A stretch of DNA of 12,858 nt from Natronomonas sp. (GTDB lineage: Archaea > Halobacteriota > Halobacteria > Halobacteriales > Haloarculaceae): contig SLIW01000005.1 of NCBI GenBank assembly GCA_007135435.1, positions 1-12,858 on the forward strand, read 5' to 3'. The translations under genes were made by a program, and so were the position numbers. Below the pieces are notes generated by a model. The model was not told the origin of the DNA, made no database searches, and was given only the letters and a program-made list of their open reading frames with translations. This document shows, piece by piece, positions 5,269-12,141 of the stretch; within the stretch, counting starts at the first letter, position 1, and each line of letters begins with the position of its first letter.

Positions 5269-5862
5269 TTATCGGTCGGCGAAGTCGCGGCGCATCGCGA
5301 TCTCGAACCACGGGCAGAACCTGAGCTGTCGGTACCACTTCGGGTTCTCGTAGAGGTGCTCGTAGGGGACCCACAGCACGCCGGCGACCTCCTCCTCGTC
5401 CGGTGAGATCGTCCGATCCTCGAGGGTGCACTGCAGGACGGCGCAGACCTCCCACTCGATGCCCTGGTCGAGGTAGTACCGCTTGTACTCGAACTTGTCC
5501 GTCACCCGCAGGTCGCCGTACTGGTCGGGGGTGATGCCGAGCTCCTCGTCGAGACGCTTCTCGGTCGCCTCGATCTGCGTCTCGCCCTCGGTCGGATGGG
5601 ACGCCACGGTGCCGTCCCAGTAGGTGTCCCAGAGCCGCTTGGTCGGCGCCCGCTGGGCCAGCAGGAGGTTGCCCTCCTCGTCGAAGACGAGCGCGGTGAA
5701 CGCGCGGTGACGGATGCCGTCGCCGGTGTGTGCCTCGAGGCGGTTGACGAGCTCCTGCGGTTCGTCGTCGGCGTCGACGGCGATGACGTCCTGGAGGGCG
5801 TTCTCGTGCTCGACGTCGCCCTGCGGACGCGACCCCACGGGGTCGATGTCGTCGGTGCTCAT
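5269..5862 (-). CDS. idi: type I isopentenyl-diphosphate delta-isomerase (Nudix fold), catalytic Cys replaced
   Basis: Type I IPP isomerases interconvert IPP and DMAPP, feeding archaeal lipid and carotenoid synthesis. The 197-residue protein lines up well with E. coli Idi from memory: EAHTGDGIRHRAF (43-55) holds two metal-binding His, SHP (88-90) the third, and IEWEVC (135-140) the two metal/catalytic Glu. A Nudix-like helix GETQIEATEKRLDEELG and a C-terminal PWFEIAM follow. The catalytic cysteine of E. coli (in VCGHP) reads alanine here (VASHP, A87). The start at 5862 (MSTDDIDPVG) is preferred over an ATG 15 codons upstream, since TTAAC on the minus strand (5885-5889) is 25 bp before it and would lie inside the longer version. 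Family assignment is firm; isomerase activity is uncertain. Confidence 0.88.
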   Translation of the reverse strand: MSTDDIDPVGSRPQGDVEHENALQDVIAVDADDEPQELVNRLEAHTGDGIRHRAFTALVFDEEGNLLLAQRAPTKRLWDTYWDGTVASHPTEGETQIEATEKRLDEELGITPDQYGDLRVTDKFEYKRYYLDQGIEWEVCAVLQCTLEDRTISPDEEEVAGVLWVPYEHLYENPKWYRQLRFCPWFEIAMRRDFADR

Positions 5863-6028
5863 ACGCCGAATATCGTCGGTAGTCGTTAAGGACCCTTCGT
5901 CTTCCACCGGGAACGTACCGGATGGCGGGACGGGGTTCGTCGACCGGGCGTGCTTCCGCGTCGCGGGGGGTCGCGTGGCGTCGTGCGATGGGACAGGGCT
6001 CCGGGACGACCGACCTGCCCGGAACGAC

Positions 6029-6049
6029 CCATCGCGACGTTCGCGATGG
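6029..6049 (-). other. perfect 9-bp stem, 3-base loop hairpin after the lipid kinase gene
   Basis: CCATCGCGA (6029-6037) and TCGCGATGG (6041-6049) are exact reverse complements around a CGT loop. The hairpin begins 2 bp beyond the leftward stop codon (6052-6054). No U tract follows in that direction, so it is not a standard archaeal terminator. A 3'-end stabilising or processing structure, or a protein-binding dyad, are alternatives. The remainder of the 5863-6051 gap holds the idi promoter and nothing else I can support. Confidence 0.6.
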
Positions 6050-6051
6050 CG

Positions 6052-7071
6052 TCAGCCGTCGGGATCCGGCTCGTAGCCCTCGCCGACACAGAACTCGAGC
6101 GTGCCGGGGTCGACCGCGACGTGGACGCGCTTCGCGTCGACGATCTCTCCGTCGAGGCTGAACGACTGCGGGCCGTGTTCGCGGACCATCAGGTCGAGGG
6201 CCGGGGTCTGCAGCCGGATGAGGTGGTCGCCCTCCCCGGCCAGCAGCCGCCTCCGCGCCTCCTCGCCGACCAGGTCGAGCGTCGGGGCGGCCTCGACGAT
6301 GGCCACGTCGAAGCGGCCGTCCTCCATGTCCGCCTGAGCGGTCCCCCTCCCGTCTCCCCTCCCATCGTCGGCGCCAGGGGGCGGAAAGCGCCTGCCGTTG
6401 CCGACGAGTACGGCGAAGGCCTCGCCCTCCCAGGTGGTATCCCCCGCGTCGCTCGTCCGCACTTCGAGAGGAATGGGGTCGAACTCCTGGACCTCTCGGA
6501 TCGTCTCGACGACGTAGGCGAGCGTCCCGAGCCGGCCCTTCTGGTCCGCCGAGGTGCTCGAACTTGCCTCCGCGGTGAGCCCGCAGACACAGGAGTTGAC
6601 GAACGGGCGACGCTCGCCCCCGTCCCGGTCCGAGACGACCCCGAGGTCGATACGGCGGCGCTCGCCATGGGCCAGTACCTCGAACGCGTGGGCGATGCTC
6701 TCGACACTGACCTTCTCGGCGAAGTTGTTGCCCGTCCCGGCCGGGATCACCCCGACGGTCGTCTTCGCCAGGGCATCCGCCTCGTAGAGCCCTCGCACGA
6801 CCTCGTTGAGCGTCCCGTCCCCGCCGGCCGCAGCGATCAGATCCACCTCGTCGGCCAGGCGCGCGACCACCGGGAGCGCCCCGTCGTCCGGTGAGGTCTC
6901 CACGACTTCGAACCCGTGTTCGGCGGCGAGCCCCCGCACCTGCGGACCGTGATCGCCGCCCCCACTGGCGGGGTTCAACACGACGACGACGCGCTCGTCG
7001 CCGGCCAGGGCGGCCCCATGGGCCGACGCGGTTGCCTCACCCTCGGCGGGGCCGCGCGACCTGTCGCTCAT
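6052..7071 (-). CDS. YegS/DAGK-family lipid kinase (diacylglycerol kinase catalytic domain)
   Basis: A 339-residue soluble kinase of the YegS/BmrU/DAGK family, which phosphorylates lipid alcohols such as diacylglycerol; in an archaeon the acceptor might be an ether lipid, but this is inference. Motifs: VVVLNPASGGG (28-38), GGDGTLNEVV (83-92, the ATP-site glycine loop), GVIPAGTGNNFA (107-118), and SLDGEIV near the C-terminus. An acidic Gly/Asp-rich loop interrupts the middle of the second domain after NGRRFPPPG. The ATG at 7071 is chosen because an AT-rich element at 7092-7103 is 26 bp before it. The same frame stays open to 7890, but that part is antisense to the PHP gene and has no family match. 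Confidence 0.9.
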   Translation of the reverse strand: MSDRSRGPAEGEATASAHGAALAGDERVVVVLNPASGGGDHGPQVRGLAAEHGFEVVETSPDDGALPVVARLADEVDLIAAAGGDGTLNEVVRGLYEADALAKTTVGVIPAGTGNNFAEKVSVESIAHAFEVLAHGERRRIDLGVVSDRDGGERRPFVNSCVCGLTAEASSSTSADQKGRLGTLAYVVETIREVQEFDPIPLEVRTSDAGDTTWEGEAFAVLVGNGRRFPPPGADDGRGDGRGTAQADMEDGRFDVAIVEAAPTLDLVGEEARRRLLAGEGDHLIRLQTPALDLMVREHGPQSFSLDGEIVDAKRVHVAVDPGTLEFCVGEGYEPDPDG

Positions 7072-7091
7072 GGATCCTGTTGGAACCCCGG

Positions 7092-7103
7092 AGACAAATG
7101 TCT
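7092..7103. promoter_or_regulatory. symmetric AT-centred element shared by two divergent genes
   Basis: AGACAAATGTCT has perfect 5-bp arms (AGACA/TGTCT) around AA. It is the only AT-rich patch in the 51-bp gap, and its centre lies 26.5 bp from the ATG of the lipid kinase (7071) and 25.5 bp from the GTG of the PHP gene (7123). Both distances are right for a TATA element of a leaderless gene. It could be a single bidirectional TATA element, or an operator over two weak promoters. Confidence 0.5.
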
Positions 7104-7122
7104 GGCTCCCCTCCGTCCGGGT

Positions 7123-7773
7123 GTGTACCTCGTCGACCTCCACGCGCACACGCGGTTCTTCCACGGCCGACCGGGCGAGGTCACCGGCTACGATCCCCTG
7201 GGTGCCGAGATGCTCGGCCGCGTGGCGAGCGCGCGCGGGATGGACGCCGTCGCGCTCACCAACCACGACTACTTCGCGCCGTTCTCCCACGACGCGGTGA
7301 CGTTCATCCCCGGCATCGAGGTCTCCACCACCCGCGGGCACGTGCTCGTGGTCGGCCCCGACCCGCCGGCGCGGACCGAGCCGGGGACGCTCACCCCCGA
7401 GGAGACCGTCGAGCTCGCCCACGACCGCGGCTGCGCGGCCATCGTCCCGCACCCCTTCCGCAAGAGCACGGTTCGCGAGAGCGCCGCCCCGTTCGACGCC
7501 GTCGAGCTGAACGGCAAGCACCCCGACACCCACGACCGCGTGCGGGCGCTGGTCGACGGCAGGTCGATCCCGCTGACCGGCGGCAGCGACGCCCACTTCC
7601 CCTTCGAGGCCGCGCGGTCGTTCACCAGGGTCGAGGCGGACGAGCTCACCCCCGAGAGCGTCGTCGCCGCGATCCGCGACGGCCGGATCGAACCTGTCTA
7701 CCGGGGGGCCATCATCGACCGGGCACTCGCGCCGGCCTACCGGGCGATCCACGCGGCCAAGGGGTCCCGGTAG
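7123..7773 (+). CDS. PHP-domain metal-dependent phosphoesterase
   Basis: A 216-residue PHP (polymerase and histidinol phosphatase) domain protein. Metal ligands are in the expected order: DLHAHT (5-10), LTNHDY (45-50), GIEV (64-67), TTRGH (69-73), a PHPF motif mid-protein, and GGSDAHF toward the end. These make a likely trinuclear metal site for phosphate ester hydrolysis; the substrate is unknown. The GTG start at 7123 sits eight codons before the HAHT motif's end, as usual for this family, and about 26 bp after the AT element at 7092-7103. Upstream in-frame codons run antisense through the lipid kinase and lack family similarity. The last 20 residues are helical. Confidence 0.87.
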   Translation: MYLVDLHAHTRFFHGRPGEVTGYDPLGAEMLGRVASARGMDAVALTNHDYFAPFSHDAVTFIPGIEVSTTRGHVLVVGPDPPARTEPGTLTPEETVELAHDRGCAAIVPHPFRKSTVRESAAPFDAVELNGKHPDTHDRVRALVDGRSIPLTGGSDAHFPFEAARSFTRVEADELTPESVVAAIRDGRIEPVYRGAIIDRALAPAYRAIHAAKGSR

Positions 7774-7797
7774 GTCGGCATCGCTGGGCGAGGTTTC

Positions 7798-7815
7798 TTT
7801 CGACAAGGATCGAAA
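7798..7815 (+). terminator. T-rich stretch and small hairpin after the PHP gene
   Basis: Twenty-four bases past the PHP stop, TTTCGA (7798-7803) and TCGAAA (7810-7815) form a 6-bp stem with a 6-base loop, preceded by the T-rich GTTTCTTT (7793-7800). Archaeal transcripts often end at such T-rich stretches. A second weak hairpin, CCGTT/AACGG (8062-8076), lies beyond the tandem array on the lrp side. Confidence 0.35.
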
Positions 7816-7817
7816 CG

Positions 7818-8048
7818 GGTGTCCCTGGCCCACCGTGGAGGTGGCTAAGTGGTTTGGAGCGGTGTCCAGATGGTGTAGCCCGGTGTTCACGTGGTTTGGA
7901 GTGGGGTCCGGAAGGGGTGGACCGGGGTCCCAACCGTTGAGAGAGGTGTCCCAGTTGCTGAGATACGTGTCTCATCCCGTGGGACTGGATTCCCACTCCC
8001 TGGGACCGCTGTCTCATTTCGTGAGACAGTGTCTCACGCGGTGGGACA
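7818..8048. repeat. 21-bp degenerate tandem array, about 11 units, between PHP and lrp 3' ends
   Basis: This fills most of the 333-bp gene-free gap 7774-8106. Units of exactly 21 bp start at 7840, 7861, 7882, 7903, 7924, 7945, 7966, 7987 and 8008, flanked by a 22-bp unit (7818) and a 20-bp unit (8029). The consensus is near GGTGTCYCA-N4-GTGGGA plus two variable bases. Right-hand units are internal dyads, best at 8011-8027: GTCTCA, five bases, TGAGAC. Left-hand units (7840, 7882) share GTGGTTTGGAG. Units follow each other with no spacers. Frames stay open across it because 21 is a multiple of three, but neither strand gives a recognisable protein. Confidence 0.88.
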
Positions 8049-8106
8049 CCCCTGTCCAACCCCGTTTTCGGAACGGAGACGGCGACCGGCGCCCTCGGGA
8101 GGTCGC

Positions 8107-8520
8107 TCACCCGATCTTCTCGTCGAGGATGAGCCGCGTCTTCGTGGAGACGACCTCGTCGAACTCGCGGGCGCGGGTGATTAGGTCGTTCAGCGTGTCG
8201 GTGTCGGTCGCGTCGACGACGACGACGATGTCCTCCTCGCCGGAGACCTGCCAGACGAAGTCCACCTCCCGCCACTCGGCCATCCGGCTGGAGATGTCGG
8301 CGGTGTCGACGTTGACGTCGACGCCCACCTCGATCATTGCCTGGACGTTGCCGGTCCGGGTCGCCACCGTGAACCGCTCGATGACCCCGTCCTCGATCAG
8401 CCGCTCGACGCGGTTGCGGACGGTCCCCTCCGAGGTGCTCACGCGGTCGGCGATCTCCGTGTACGGCGTCCGCGAGTCCCGCCGCAGGATCGCGAGGATC
8501 CGCCGGTCGAGGTCGTCCAT
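8107..8520 (-). CDS. lrp: Lrp/AsnC family transcriptional regulator
   Basis: A 137-residue one-domain-pair Lrp/AsnC regulator, the usual length of feast/famine regulators. The N-terminal winged HTH (2-50) opens MDDLDRRILAILRRDSR and has the recognition segment STSEGTVRNRVERL (28-41). The C-terminal RAM (ligand-binding, oligomerisation) domain runs from about 62 to the end, with DFVWQVSGEEDIVVVV in the conserved central position. It is divergent from carA, sharing a 102-bp promoter region with palindromes, which suggests self-regulation and control of carA. The ligand (likely an amino acid) cannot be read. A TATA-like CTATAGG (minus strand, 8549-8555) is about 32 bp before the ATG. Confidence 0.92.
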   Translation of the reverse strand: MDDLDRRILAILRRDSRTPYTEIADRVSTSEGTVRNRVERLIEDGVIERFTVATRTGNVQAMIEVGVDVNVDTADISSRMAEWREVDFVWQVSGEEDIVVVVDATDTDTLNDLITRAREFDEVVSTKTRLILDEKIG

Positions 8521-8556
8521 CGAGGGTGGGACCTACCGGCCGCCCCCACCTATAGA

Positions 8557-8571
8557 TTACGAATTTCGTAA
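8557..8571. promoter_or_regulatory. 15-bp palindrome, candidate Lrp operator
   Basis: TTACGAATTTCGTAA has 7-bp perfect arms around one base. It lies directly upstream of the lrp TATA (8549-8555), in the position of its BRE, and about 20 bp upstream of the carA TATA (GTTATTGA, 8591-8598). Binding here could block lrp and act as a distal site for carA. Confidence 0.6.
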
Positions 8572-8609
8572 CGAGGCTTCGAACACAAGCGTTATTGAGG
8601 GGTACATCG

Positions 8610-8622
8610 TACGCATCTCGTA
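8610..8622. promoter_or_regulatory. 13-bp dyad abutting the carA start codon
   Basis: TACGCATCTCGTA has TACG/CGTA arms and ends on the base before the carA ATG, where the transcription start of a leaderless mRNA would be. It shares the TACG/CGTA half-sites of the palindrome at 8557-8571; their centres are 52 bp apart, about five helical turns. GTACATCGTAC (8602-8612) overlaps it and is also a dyad. Confidence 0.45.
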
Positions 8623-9687
8623 ATGACCGACGCCTACGTGGCGCTGGAGGACGGGCGCGTGGTGGAGGCGCGTGCCCGCGTCCCGGGCCGCACCCGCGGG
8701 GAACTGGTGTTCACGACGGCCTACACGGGCTACGAGGAGTCCCTCACCGACCCGAGCTACGAGGAGCAGGTGCTGACGTTCGCCTACCCCCTCATCGGCA
8801 ACTACGGGGTCCGAGCCGACCGCTTCGAGTCCGACCGGGTGCACCCCCGCGCCGTCGTCGCGCGCGAGCTCACCGCGGACGTCGTCGACTGGCTCGCCGA
8901 CGAGGGCGTCCCCGCGGTCGACCGCCTCGACACGCGCGACCTGGTGACGGGCATCCGCGAGGGCGGCGCGATGCGATGCGGGATCGCCGCCGGCGCGGAC
9001 GCCACGGTGGAGGCGGCGCGCGAGGAGCTCGCCCGCTGCAAGGGGATGAGCGAGCACACCGACATCGGCGCCCAGGTCTCCGTCACGGAGCGCCGGACCC
9101 ACAACGCCGACGGCGACGGCCCGACGGTCGCCCTCGTCGACTGCGGCGCGAAGGGGTCCATCGTCGACTCGCTGGTCGAGCGCGACGCGGTCGTCGAGGT
9201 ACTCCCCTACGACGCGACCGCCGAGGACGTGGCCGCGGTCGACCCGGACGTCCTCTTCATCTCGAACGGCCCGGGCGATCCGAAGAACTTCGAGGCGGCC
9301 GCCGACCTCGTCGACGCCTACGTGGGAGAGCTCCCGCTGGCGGGGATCTGCCTCGGCCAGCAGGTGATCGCCGAGGCGCTCGGCGGCGAGACCGAGAAGA
9401 TGGAGTTCGGCCACCGCGGCGTCAACCAGCCCGTCATGGACCTCCGGTCGGACCGGGTGGTCATGACGACCCAGAACCACGGCTACACGGTCTCTGACCC
9501 GGGCGACCTCGAGGTCACGCAGGTCAACGTCAACGACGACACCCCCGAGGGCCTCGAGAGCGACGAGCTCGACGTCATCACCCGCCAGTACCACCCCGAG
9601 GCGAACCCCGGCCCGCACGACACCCTCGCCTTCTTCGACGACGTGCTGGCGCTGGTCGAGCGGGCGGCCGCGCCGAACGCCGACTGA
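8623..9687 (+). CDS. carA: carbamoyl-phosphate synthase small (glutaminase) subunit
   Basis: CarA hydrolyses glutamine and channels ammonia to CarB, making carbamoyl phosphate for arginine and pyrimidines. The 354 residues match the family length. The N-terminal CPSase small-chain domain includes TTAYTGYEESLTDPSY (31-46) and YPLIGNYG (55-62). The class I glutamine amidotransferase domain includes SNGPGDP (214-220), the nucleophile C243 in GICLGQQ, NHGYTV (285-290), and H324/E326 in YHPEA completing the triad. The ATG at 8623 is 28 bp after GTTATTGA, giving a leaderless mRNA. carB is not next to it: the downstream neighbour is convergent. Regulation by the divergent Lrp is likely. Confidence 0.97.
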   Translation: MTDAYVALEDGRVVEARARVPGRTRGELVFTTAYTGYEESLTDPSYEEQVLTFAYPLIGNYGVRADRFESDRVHPRAVVARELTADVVDWLADEGVPAVDRLDTRDLVTGIREGGAMRCGIAAGADATVEAAREELARCKGMSEHTDIGAQVSVTERRTHNADGDGPTVALVDCGAKGSIVDSLVERDAVVEVLPYDATAEDVAAVDPDVLFISNGPGDPKNFEAAADLVDAYVGELPLAGICLGQQVIAEALGGETEKMEFGHRGVNQPVMDLRSDRVVMTTQNHGYTVSDPGDLEVTQVNVNDDTPEGLESDELDVITRQYHPEANPGPHDTLAFFDDVLALVERAAAPNAD

Positions 9688-9698
9688 GGTCAGAGCGC

Positions 9699-9850
9699 AG
9701 TCGCTGGGTTCACGTTCGTCGACGACCTCACGTTCCGTCGCTGGGCACCCGTTCTGTCGCTGGGCTCACCTGCTGTCTCTGAGCTCGCTTGCAGTCACTC
9801 AGTTCGCTTCCTGGATCTGAGTTCGGTTCCAGGAGCTACGCTCACTTCCT
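9699..9850. repeat. 19-bp degenerate tandem array, 8 units, between carA and usp 3' ends
   Basis: Eight consecutive units of exactly 19 bp start at 9699, 9718, 9737, 9756, 9775, 9794, 9813 and 9832. A typical unit is GTCGCTGGGCTCACCTGCT (9756-9774); the shared pattern is G-T-C near the start and TTC/TCC near the end. The array fills the gap after the carA stop (9685-9687), and its last unit covers the stop codon of the leftward Usp gene (9842-9844). The period is not a multiple of three, so this is not a coding repeat. Confidence 0.85.
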
Positions 9851-10642
9851 GGTGCTGTCCGTCCCCTCCCCCGCAGCGTCGCCTTTGCCCTCGCCTGCAC
9901 CCTCGACCACGTCGTCGACCGCGTCCTCGACGGCCCGCCCGAGCCGCTTCAGGATGCCGCCGTCGTCGTCGGGCCGCCGCACGACGACCACCGGCCCGAC
10001 GGACGCGGCGGCGACGCGTTCGGCCTCCTCGCCCAGGAGGACCGACCGCAGCGACGGCGCCGCCTCGCCCATCACGACGGCGTCGTGGCCGGGGACGGCG
10101 GCCAGCAGGCCCGCGAAGGGTCGCGCCGTGACCAGCCTGGTCGCGGCGTCGATCCCCGCCTCCCGGAGCCGGGTGGCCGCCCTCTCGAGGAGTTCTCGGG
10201 CCTCCGGGGTGTCCTCGCTGGCGAGGAAGAGCGTCACCGAGACGTCGCGGTCGGCGACGAGCGCCTCGACGAACTCGAGGACGTTGTCCACCGCGACGTC
10301 GCCGGTCAGCGGGACGAGGAGCGAGTCCAGCTCCGCGATGGCACCCGGCACGACGAAGGCGTCGGCGTCGATCTCGTCGGCGACGCGACCGATCGTCTGG
10401 TGCTCGTCGTGGGTGAACACCAGTCGCGTCCAGACCGTCCCTTCGCCGTCGTAGCCAGCGGCGACGTCCGCCAGCGCGTCGACGGCGCGCTCCTCGAACT
10501 GCTGCCGCGCCTGGTCCGGGGGCGTCTGCTCGGGGAGGACGTGGTAGCCCAGCACCGTCACGTTCGCCGGCGCGAGCAGCTCGAACAGGCTCGCCGGGAC
10601 CGTCTCCCCCTTCAGGATCTCGATCGGGACGAGTACGTGCAT
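9842..10642 (-). CDS. two-domain universal stress (Usp-type) protein coupled to an APC permease
   Basis: A 266-residue cytoplasmic protein. Residues 1-116 (starts [19 protein letters not shown]) and 117-222 (starting near DNVLEFVEALVADRDVSVTLFL) each look like a UspA-like alpha/beta unit. The C-terminal unit has the family's end pattern, MGEAAPSLRSVLLGEEAERV then VGPVVVVRR (191-223). The G-2x-G-9x-G nucleotide signature is incomplete, so ATP binding is doubtful. A tail (228-266) has an amphipathic helix then Gly/Glu/Lys low complexity. Its ATG overlaps the permease stop as TGATG, so the two are translationally coupled. In many haloarchaea such permeases are fused to C-terminal Usp domains; here they are separate. 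It may regulate the transporter. The same frame is open to 11689, but that part is antisense-frame noise over the permease. Confidence 0.85.
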   Translation of the reverse strand: MHVLVPIEILKGETVPASLFELLAPANVTVLGYHVLPEQTPPDQARQQFEERAVDALADVAAGYDGEGTVWTRLVFTHDEHQTIGRVADEIDADAFVVPGAIAELDSLLVPLTGDVAVDNVLEFVEALVADRDVSVTLFLASEDTPEARELLERAATRLREAGIDAATRLVTARPFAGLLAAVPGHDAVVMGEAAPSLRSVLLGEEAERVAAASVGPVVVVRRPDDDGGILKRLGRAVEDAVDDVVEGAGEGKGDAAGEGTDSTRK

Positions 10643-12054
10643 CACAGGGCCCCCTTGAGTCTCACGTCGCGAGCGTAATAGAGGTACCACACGGCGGTCC
10701 CGAGCATCACCGCCAGGCCGACCAGCTGGGAGAGCAGGTCCATGAAGAGGATGAGCCCGAAGCTCGAAATCGCCCCGAGGATCGGCACGACCGGGTACAG
10801 CGGCACCCGGAAGGCCGGGTCGTACCACTCCGGTTCGTCGCGGCGGAGGGCGATCAACGCGACGCAGATCAGCCCGTACATGATGAGGTGGAGGAACGAG
10901 GCCACCTCCGCCAGCAGCTCGACCCGACCGGTGGCGGTCAACAGGAGTATCGGCCCGCCGGCCATCCCGAGTGCGACGTGGGGCGTCCCGTACTTCAGGT
11001 TGATCCGGCTGGCCTCCCGTGGGAGGATCGCGTCCTTCGAGACGGCGTAGATGGCCCGGGAGGTCGAGAGGATCGAGGCGTTCGCGCTCGACATCGTCGC
11101 CAGGAGGCCGCCGAGGATGATCGCGAACGCCCCGACCGGGCCGAGGAACTCCCGGCCGACCTCGACCATCGCCGTCTCGCCCAGCTCGGCGAGTCGGTCG
11201 GCACCGAAGGCGCTCGTGGCGACGAAGATGGTCACCACGTAGAGTACCCCGACGATGAGGACGGAGCCGACCATCGCCAGCGGCAGGTTCCTGCCGGGGT
11301 CCTGCATCTCGCCGGCGACCGTCGCCACCTGGGCGAACCCCAGATACGAAGTGAACACCAGCGCGGCGACGCTGAAGACCGGCGCGTAGCCGAAGGGGGC
11401 GAACGTCTCGGGGGCATCGGGCTCGCCGACGATCCCGAGGGCATCGAGAATCCCGAACCCGAGGAAGACGGCCAGGATCGACAGGAGGAGCGCGACGATG
11501 CCGTTCTGCAGCTTCGCCGCGTTCTCCGTCCCGGTGACGTTGAGCACGGTGAAGCCGGCGCCGAAGACGAGTGCCAGTGGGATGACCCAGCCCGCCCCGA
11601 CGGCCACGCCGACCTCCGTGAGCGCGTCGACCGCGTAGTAGCCGAAGCCCACGAGGTAGAACGCGGTCGCGAACACCAGCCCGAACCACAGCGACAGCCC
11701 GACGACGGCGCCGGCGAGCGCGCCCAGCCCCCGGGAGATGAAGTAGTAGCCGCCCCCCGACTTCGGCATCGCCGTCGCCAGCTCCGAGGCGGGGAGCGCG
11801 ACGAGCAGGGCCACCAGGCCGCCGATGGCGAACGACAGCGCCGCGGCCGGCCCGGCCCGGCCCGCCGCGAGCCCGGGGAAGACGAAGATCCCGGCGCCGA
11901 TCATCGTCCCGATGCCGATGGCCAGCCCGCCGCTGAGGCCGAGCGTCCGCTCCAGCTCGGCGTTCTCCGTGACGGTCGCGTCGTCCGTCTCGACGACCGT
12001 CTCCACGACGGGCCGATCGCCCTCGACGTTCGCGCCGCCGGGCGCGTCGCTCAT
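10642..12054 (-). CDS. APC-superfamily amino acid permease
   Basis: A 470-residue membrane transporter with about 12 hydrophobic helices. TM1 carries the APC signature [15 protein letters not shown] (47-61), with the unwound GxGIF substrate site. The loop after TM2 has [15 protein letters not shown] (91-105), the conserved P-x-S-GG-Y motif of cationic amino acid/APC members. Residues 1-36 are an acidic cytoplasmic tail. The start at 12054 ([10 protein letters not shown]) is chosen over an in-frame start at 12153, because a strong TATA (TATAAAT on the minus strand, 12081-12087) predicts transcription starting a few bases before 12054. It precedes and overlaps the Usp gene (TGATG). The substrate, probably an amino acid, cannot be specified. 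Confidence 0.93.
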   Translation of the reverse strand: MSDAPGGANVEGDRPVVETVVETDDATVTENAELERTLGLSGGLAIGIGTMIGAGIFVFPGLAAGRAGPAAALSFAIGGLVALLVALPASELATAMPKSGGGYYFISRGLGALAGAVVGLSLWFGLVFATAFYLVGFGYYAVDALTEVGVAVGAGWVIPLALVFGAGFTVLNVTGTENAAKLQNGIVALLLSILAVFLGFGILDALGIVGEPDAPETFAPFGYAPVFSVAALVFTSYLGFAQVATVAGEMQDPGRNLPLAMVGSVLIVGVLYVVTIFVATSAFGADRLAELGETAMVEVGREFLGPVGAFAIILGGLLATMSSANASILSTSRAIYAVSKDAILPREASRINLKYGTPHVALGMAGGPILLLTATGRVELLAEVASFLHLIMYGLICVALIALRRDEPEWYDPAFRVPLYPVVPILGAISSFGLILFMDLLSQLVGLAVMLGTAVWYLYYARDVRLKGAL

Positions 12055-12080
12055 CTGGTCGGTACTGTCACGCGGCCGGG

Positions 12081-12087
12081 ATTTATA
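12081..12087 (-). promoter_or_regulatory. TATA box of the permease-Usp operon
   Basis: Minus-strand TATAAAT in a GC-rich surround, centred 30 bp before the permease ATG at 12054. It implies a leader of only a few bases and rules out the longer in-frame start at 12153. Confidence 0.65.
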
Positions 12088-12141
12088 CCCGATGGTGGCG
12101 GAAGCGTCCTGGGTGAGCGTCCGGATACCCGCACCAGTCCG

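Noticed and set aside
4696..5324. Plus-strand frames of 120-206 codons over the 26-bp array and the small HTH gene
   Set aside because: They are repetitive, basic and antisense, without similarity to known families and without promoter signals.
7072..7890. Long minus-strand extension of the lipid kinase frame, giving a protein of about 612 residues
   Set aside because: It is antisense to the PHP gene, has no family similarity, and lies upstream of a well-placed promoter element and ATG at 7071. Long open antisense frames are common in GC-rich halophile genes.
7818..8048. CRISPR array
   Set aside because: Units are contiguous with no spacers, differ from one another, and no cas gene is nearby.
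7835..8100. Possible coding of the 21-bp array as heptad-repeat proteins on either strand
   Set aside because: Frames are open only because the period is a multiple of three. The peptides lack acidic halophile composition, and sister arrays with 19 and 26 bp periods cannot be coding repeats.
10643..11689. Extension of the Usp frame across the permease gene to 615 residues
   Set aside because: It reads the permease in a wrong frame, giving Arg/Gly-rich sequence without similarity. The TGATG junction and a normal Usp start support 10642.
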